Source: Prevotellaceae bacterium (lineage in GTDB: Bacteria > Bacteroidota > Bacteroidia > Bacteroidales > UBA932). Taken from it: a stretch of 6,456 nt of DNA. Positions within the stretch are counted from its first letter, which is position 1. Each line of letters opens with the position of its first letter. A program made the translations under genes and the position numbers. Shown here piece after piece: positions 5,832-6,456 of this stretch. The notes beneath the pieces were generated by a model. That model made no database searches. It saw only the letters and a list, made by a program, of their open reading frames with translations, and was not told the origin of the DNA. Where the stretch lies: positions 1-6,456 of the forward strand of contig JAITVR010000029.1 in assembly GCA_031285695.1 (NCBI GenBank). The letters are read 5' to 3'.

Positions 5832-5891
5832 ATAATTCAGAAACAAAAAACCGAGCAAGAAATATTGCTCGGTTTTTTGTTTCTGAATTAT
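5832..5891. terminator. Bidirectional intrinsic terminator, perfect 27-base arms
   Basis: The arms 5832-5858 and 5865-5891 are perfect reverse complements separated by the 6-base loop GAAATA. The core stem is CCGAGCAA/TTGCTCGG, flanked by a run of A on the left and a run of T on the right, so it can end transcription from either side. Beyond the A/T runs the pairing continues for 13 more bases (ATAATTCAGAAAC and its complement), which is longer than usual. It follows the transporter gene and insulates the GH2 gene. Confidence 0.9.
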
Positions 5892-5932
5892 CACAATGAT
5901 GGCGCTATCTCTTTTACTCTCAGTATTCCCTC

Positions 5933-5977
5933 TTTTGAAACAACATTGTCTCAAAAAGAAGGAATGTTGTTTCAAAA
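5933..5977. promoter_or_regulatory. Strong inverted repeat, possible operator or RNA hairpin
   Basis: TTTTGAAACAACATT (5933-5947) and AATGTTGTTTCAAAA (5963-5977) are perfect 15-base reverse complements with a 15-base loop. The loop side also contains ATTGTCTCAAAA (5946-5957), so 5933-5956 forms a second imperfect dyad with 20 of 24 positions symmetric. Three related half-sites in alternating orientation suggest a protein-binding region upstream of the GH2 gene. No long T-run adjoins a GC-rich stem, so it is less likely to be a terminator. Confidence 0.55.
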
Positions 5978-6135
5978 AAAGGCAATGTAAATGGAAAACT
6001 ACCCACCGCTAAGCCGAGGTATGAACTAACGGATGTACTGCAAAGGCGGTGCCGTTGCTCTTTCTGCCGTAGTTTTTTTGTCGCTACTGTTTAGCGGGGA
6101 GGAGGTAATGCTTTTTCTCTTTCCAAAAAAAAAAC

Positions 6136-6143
6136 TATATTTG
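6136..6143 (+). promoter_or_regulatory. Bacteroidota -7 box for the GH2 gene
   Basis: TATATTTG matches TAnnTTTG exactly, 29 bases before the ATG at 6173. A TTTC at 6114-6117 lies 18 bases upstream and could act as a weak -33 element. The predicted leader is about 20 bases and A-rich. Confidence 0.7.
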
Positions 6144-6172
6144 CAAAACATTCTGAAAAATTACTCGAAGCT

Positions 6173-6456
6173 ATGCTTAAAAAACTTACCCTTGCCTGCA
6201 TCTTAGCTGCCTTTGGCGTTGCTGCTCTTGCTCAACCCTCGGAGGTGCTGGGCTTTCGCCAAGAAATTTCGCTCAACGAAGAGTGGACTACCGTTACCGC
6301 CGACTCAATAGACGAGTACAACGGCTTTGAGCAGCCTGCCTACACCGAAAAGGATTGGAAATCGGTAAGCGTGCCCCACAACTGGGAGGACTACCAGGGC
6401 TACCGCCGCATGAAGCACGGCAACCTGCACGGCTACGCCTGGTACCGCAAAACGTT
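6173..6456 (+). CDS. Secreted GH2-type glycoside hydrolase, N-terminal part (runs off window)
   Basis: The frame starts at ATG 6173 and remains open to the window end, giving 94 complete residues. Residues 1-20 form a signal peptide (LKK, then hydrophobic LTLACILAAFGVAALA, likely cleavage before Gln21). The mature part shows the sugar-binding jelly-roll start typical of GH2 enzymes in Bacteroidota: ISLNEEW, then the KDWKSVSVPHNW motif, then GNLHGYAWYRKTF. The VPHNW and WYRKTF signatures are strong for GH2 beta-galactosidase-like proteins. The catalytic TIM barrel lies outside the window, so specificity cannot be assigned. It is probably periplasmic or surface-exposed and breaks down a beta-linked glycan. 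It has its own promoter and is separated from the transporter by a strong terminator. Confidence 0.85.
   Translation, partial: MLKKLTLACILAAFGVAALAQPSEVLGFRQEISLNEEWTTVTADSIDEYNGFEQPAYTEKDWKSVSVPHNWEDYQGYRRMKHGNLHGYAWYRKT

Larger units (their letters stand above)
5892..6172. other. Non-coding leader region before the GH2 gene
   Basis: This stretch contains the 15-base-arm inverted repeat (5933-5977), a distant CCGCTAA/TTAGCGG pair (6006-6012 and 6091-6097) and the promoter at 6136-6143. The longest + strand frame, from an ATG at 6033, gives about 60 residues, ends inside the GH2 gene in another frame and overlaps the promoter, so I do not call it a gene. The rest shows nothing recognisable. 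Confidence 0.5.

Noticed and set aside
6006..6097. Riboswitch or structured RNA based on CCGCTAA/TTAGCGG
   Set aside because: The 7-base arms are 78 bases apart with no internal conserved motif that I recognise, and they lie upstream of the predicted transcription start.
6033..6230. Small hydrophobic + strand ORF upstream of the GH2 gene
   Set aside because: It overlaps the promoter and the GH2 start in another frame and shows no recognisable family or leader.

Overview
The window looks like a chromosomal piece of a Bacteroidota genome, probably Bacteroidales-like. The evidence is exact TAnnTTTG-type -7 boxes close to start codons, A-rich leaders without clear Shine-Dalgarno sequences, a DUF6261-like protein, signal-peptide-bearing glycan-degradation proteins, and many short intergenic repeats. 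All supported genes lie on the + strand. No rRNA, tRNA, CRISPR array or transposase gene was seen.

Left part (1-3541). The window opens inside an ASKHA/DUF4445 ATPase of the corrinoid-activator (RACo-like) type, whose visible N-terminal part is built from two intergenic-type repeats read in frame. A 612-base gap follows. It holds a composite element of four consecutive hairpins (about 1056-1255) and then a tandem array with an exact 41-base period, each unit carrying a 13-base palindrome related to GCTAAGGCTTAGC (about 1290-1620). The array runs into a TAnnTTTG promoter of a DUF6261-like gene (1637-2413). Next is a URO-D/MtaA-type methyltransferase (2492-3541) with an HxC...C zinc signature. 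The activator and the methyltransferase plausibly serve one corrinoid-dependent methyl-transfer pathway. The array and DUF6261 gene sit between them like a separate module.

Middle (3542-5750). A second copy of the four-hairpin element (3583-3776) precedes a secreted 138-residue protein resembling only the N-terminal beta domain of alpha-L-rhamnosidase-like (GH78-type) enzymes, with the catalytic domain missing. A sugar-porter-like MFS transporter follows. Its central cytoplasmic loop contains a degenerate TCGCAAA/GCGAC repeat tract read in frame.

Right part (5751-6456). Repeat remnants come first, then a perfect 27-base-arm inverted repeat that should act as a bidirectional terminator. A second strong inverted repeat (15-base arms) and a clear promoter precede the start of a secreted GH2-type glycoside hydrolase that runs off the window. 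The transporter, the rhamnosidase-domain relic and the GH2 enzyme suggest glycan or oligosaccharide use.

The most unusual items are the 41-base palindrome array joined to the promoter of the DUF6261-like gene, the duplicated four-hairpin element, and two separate cases of intergenic repeats translated inside conserved proteins.
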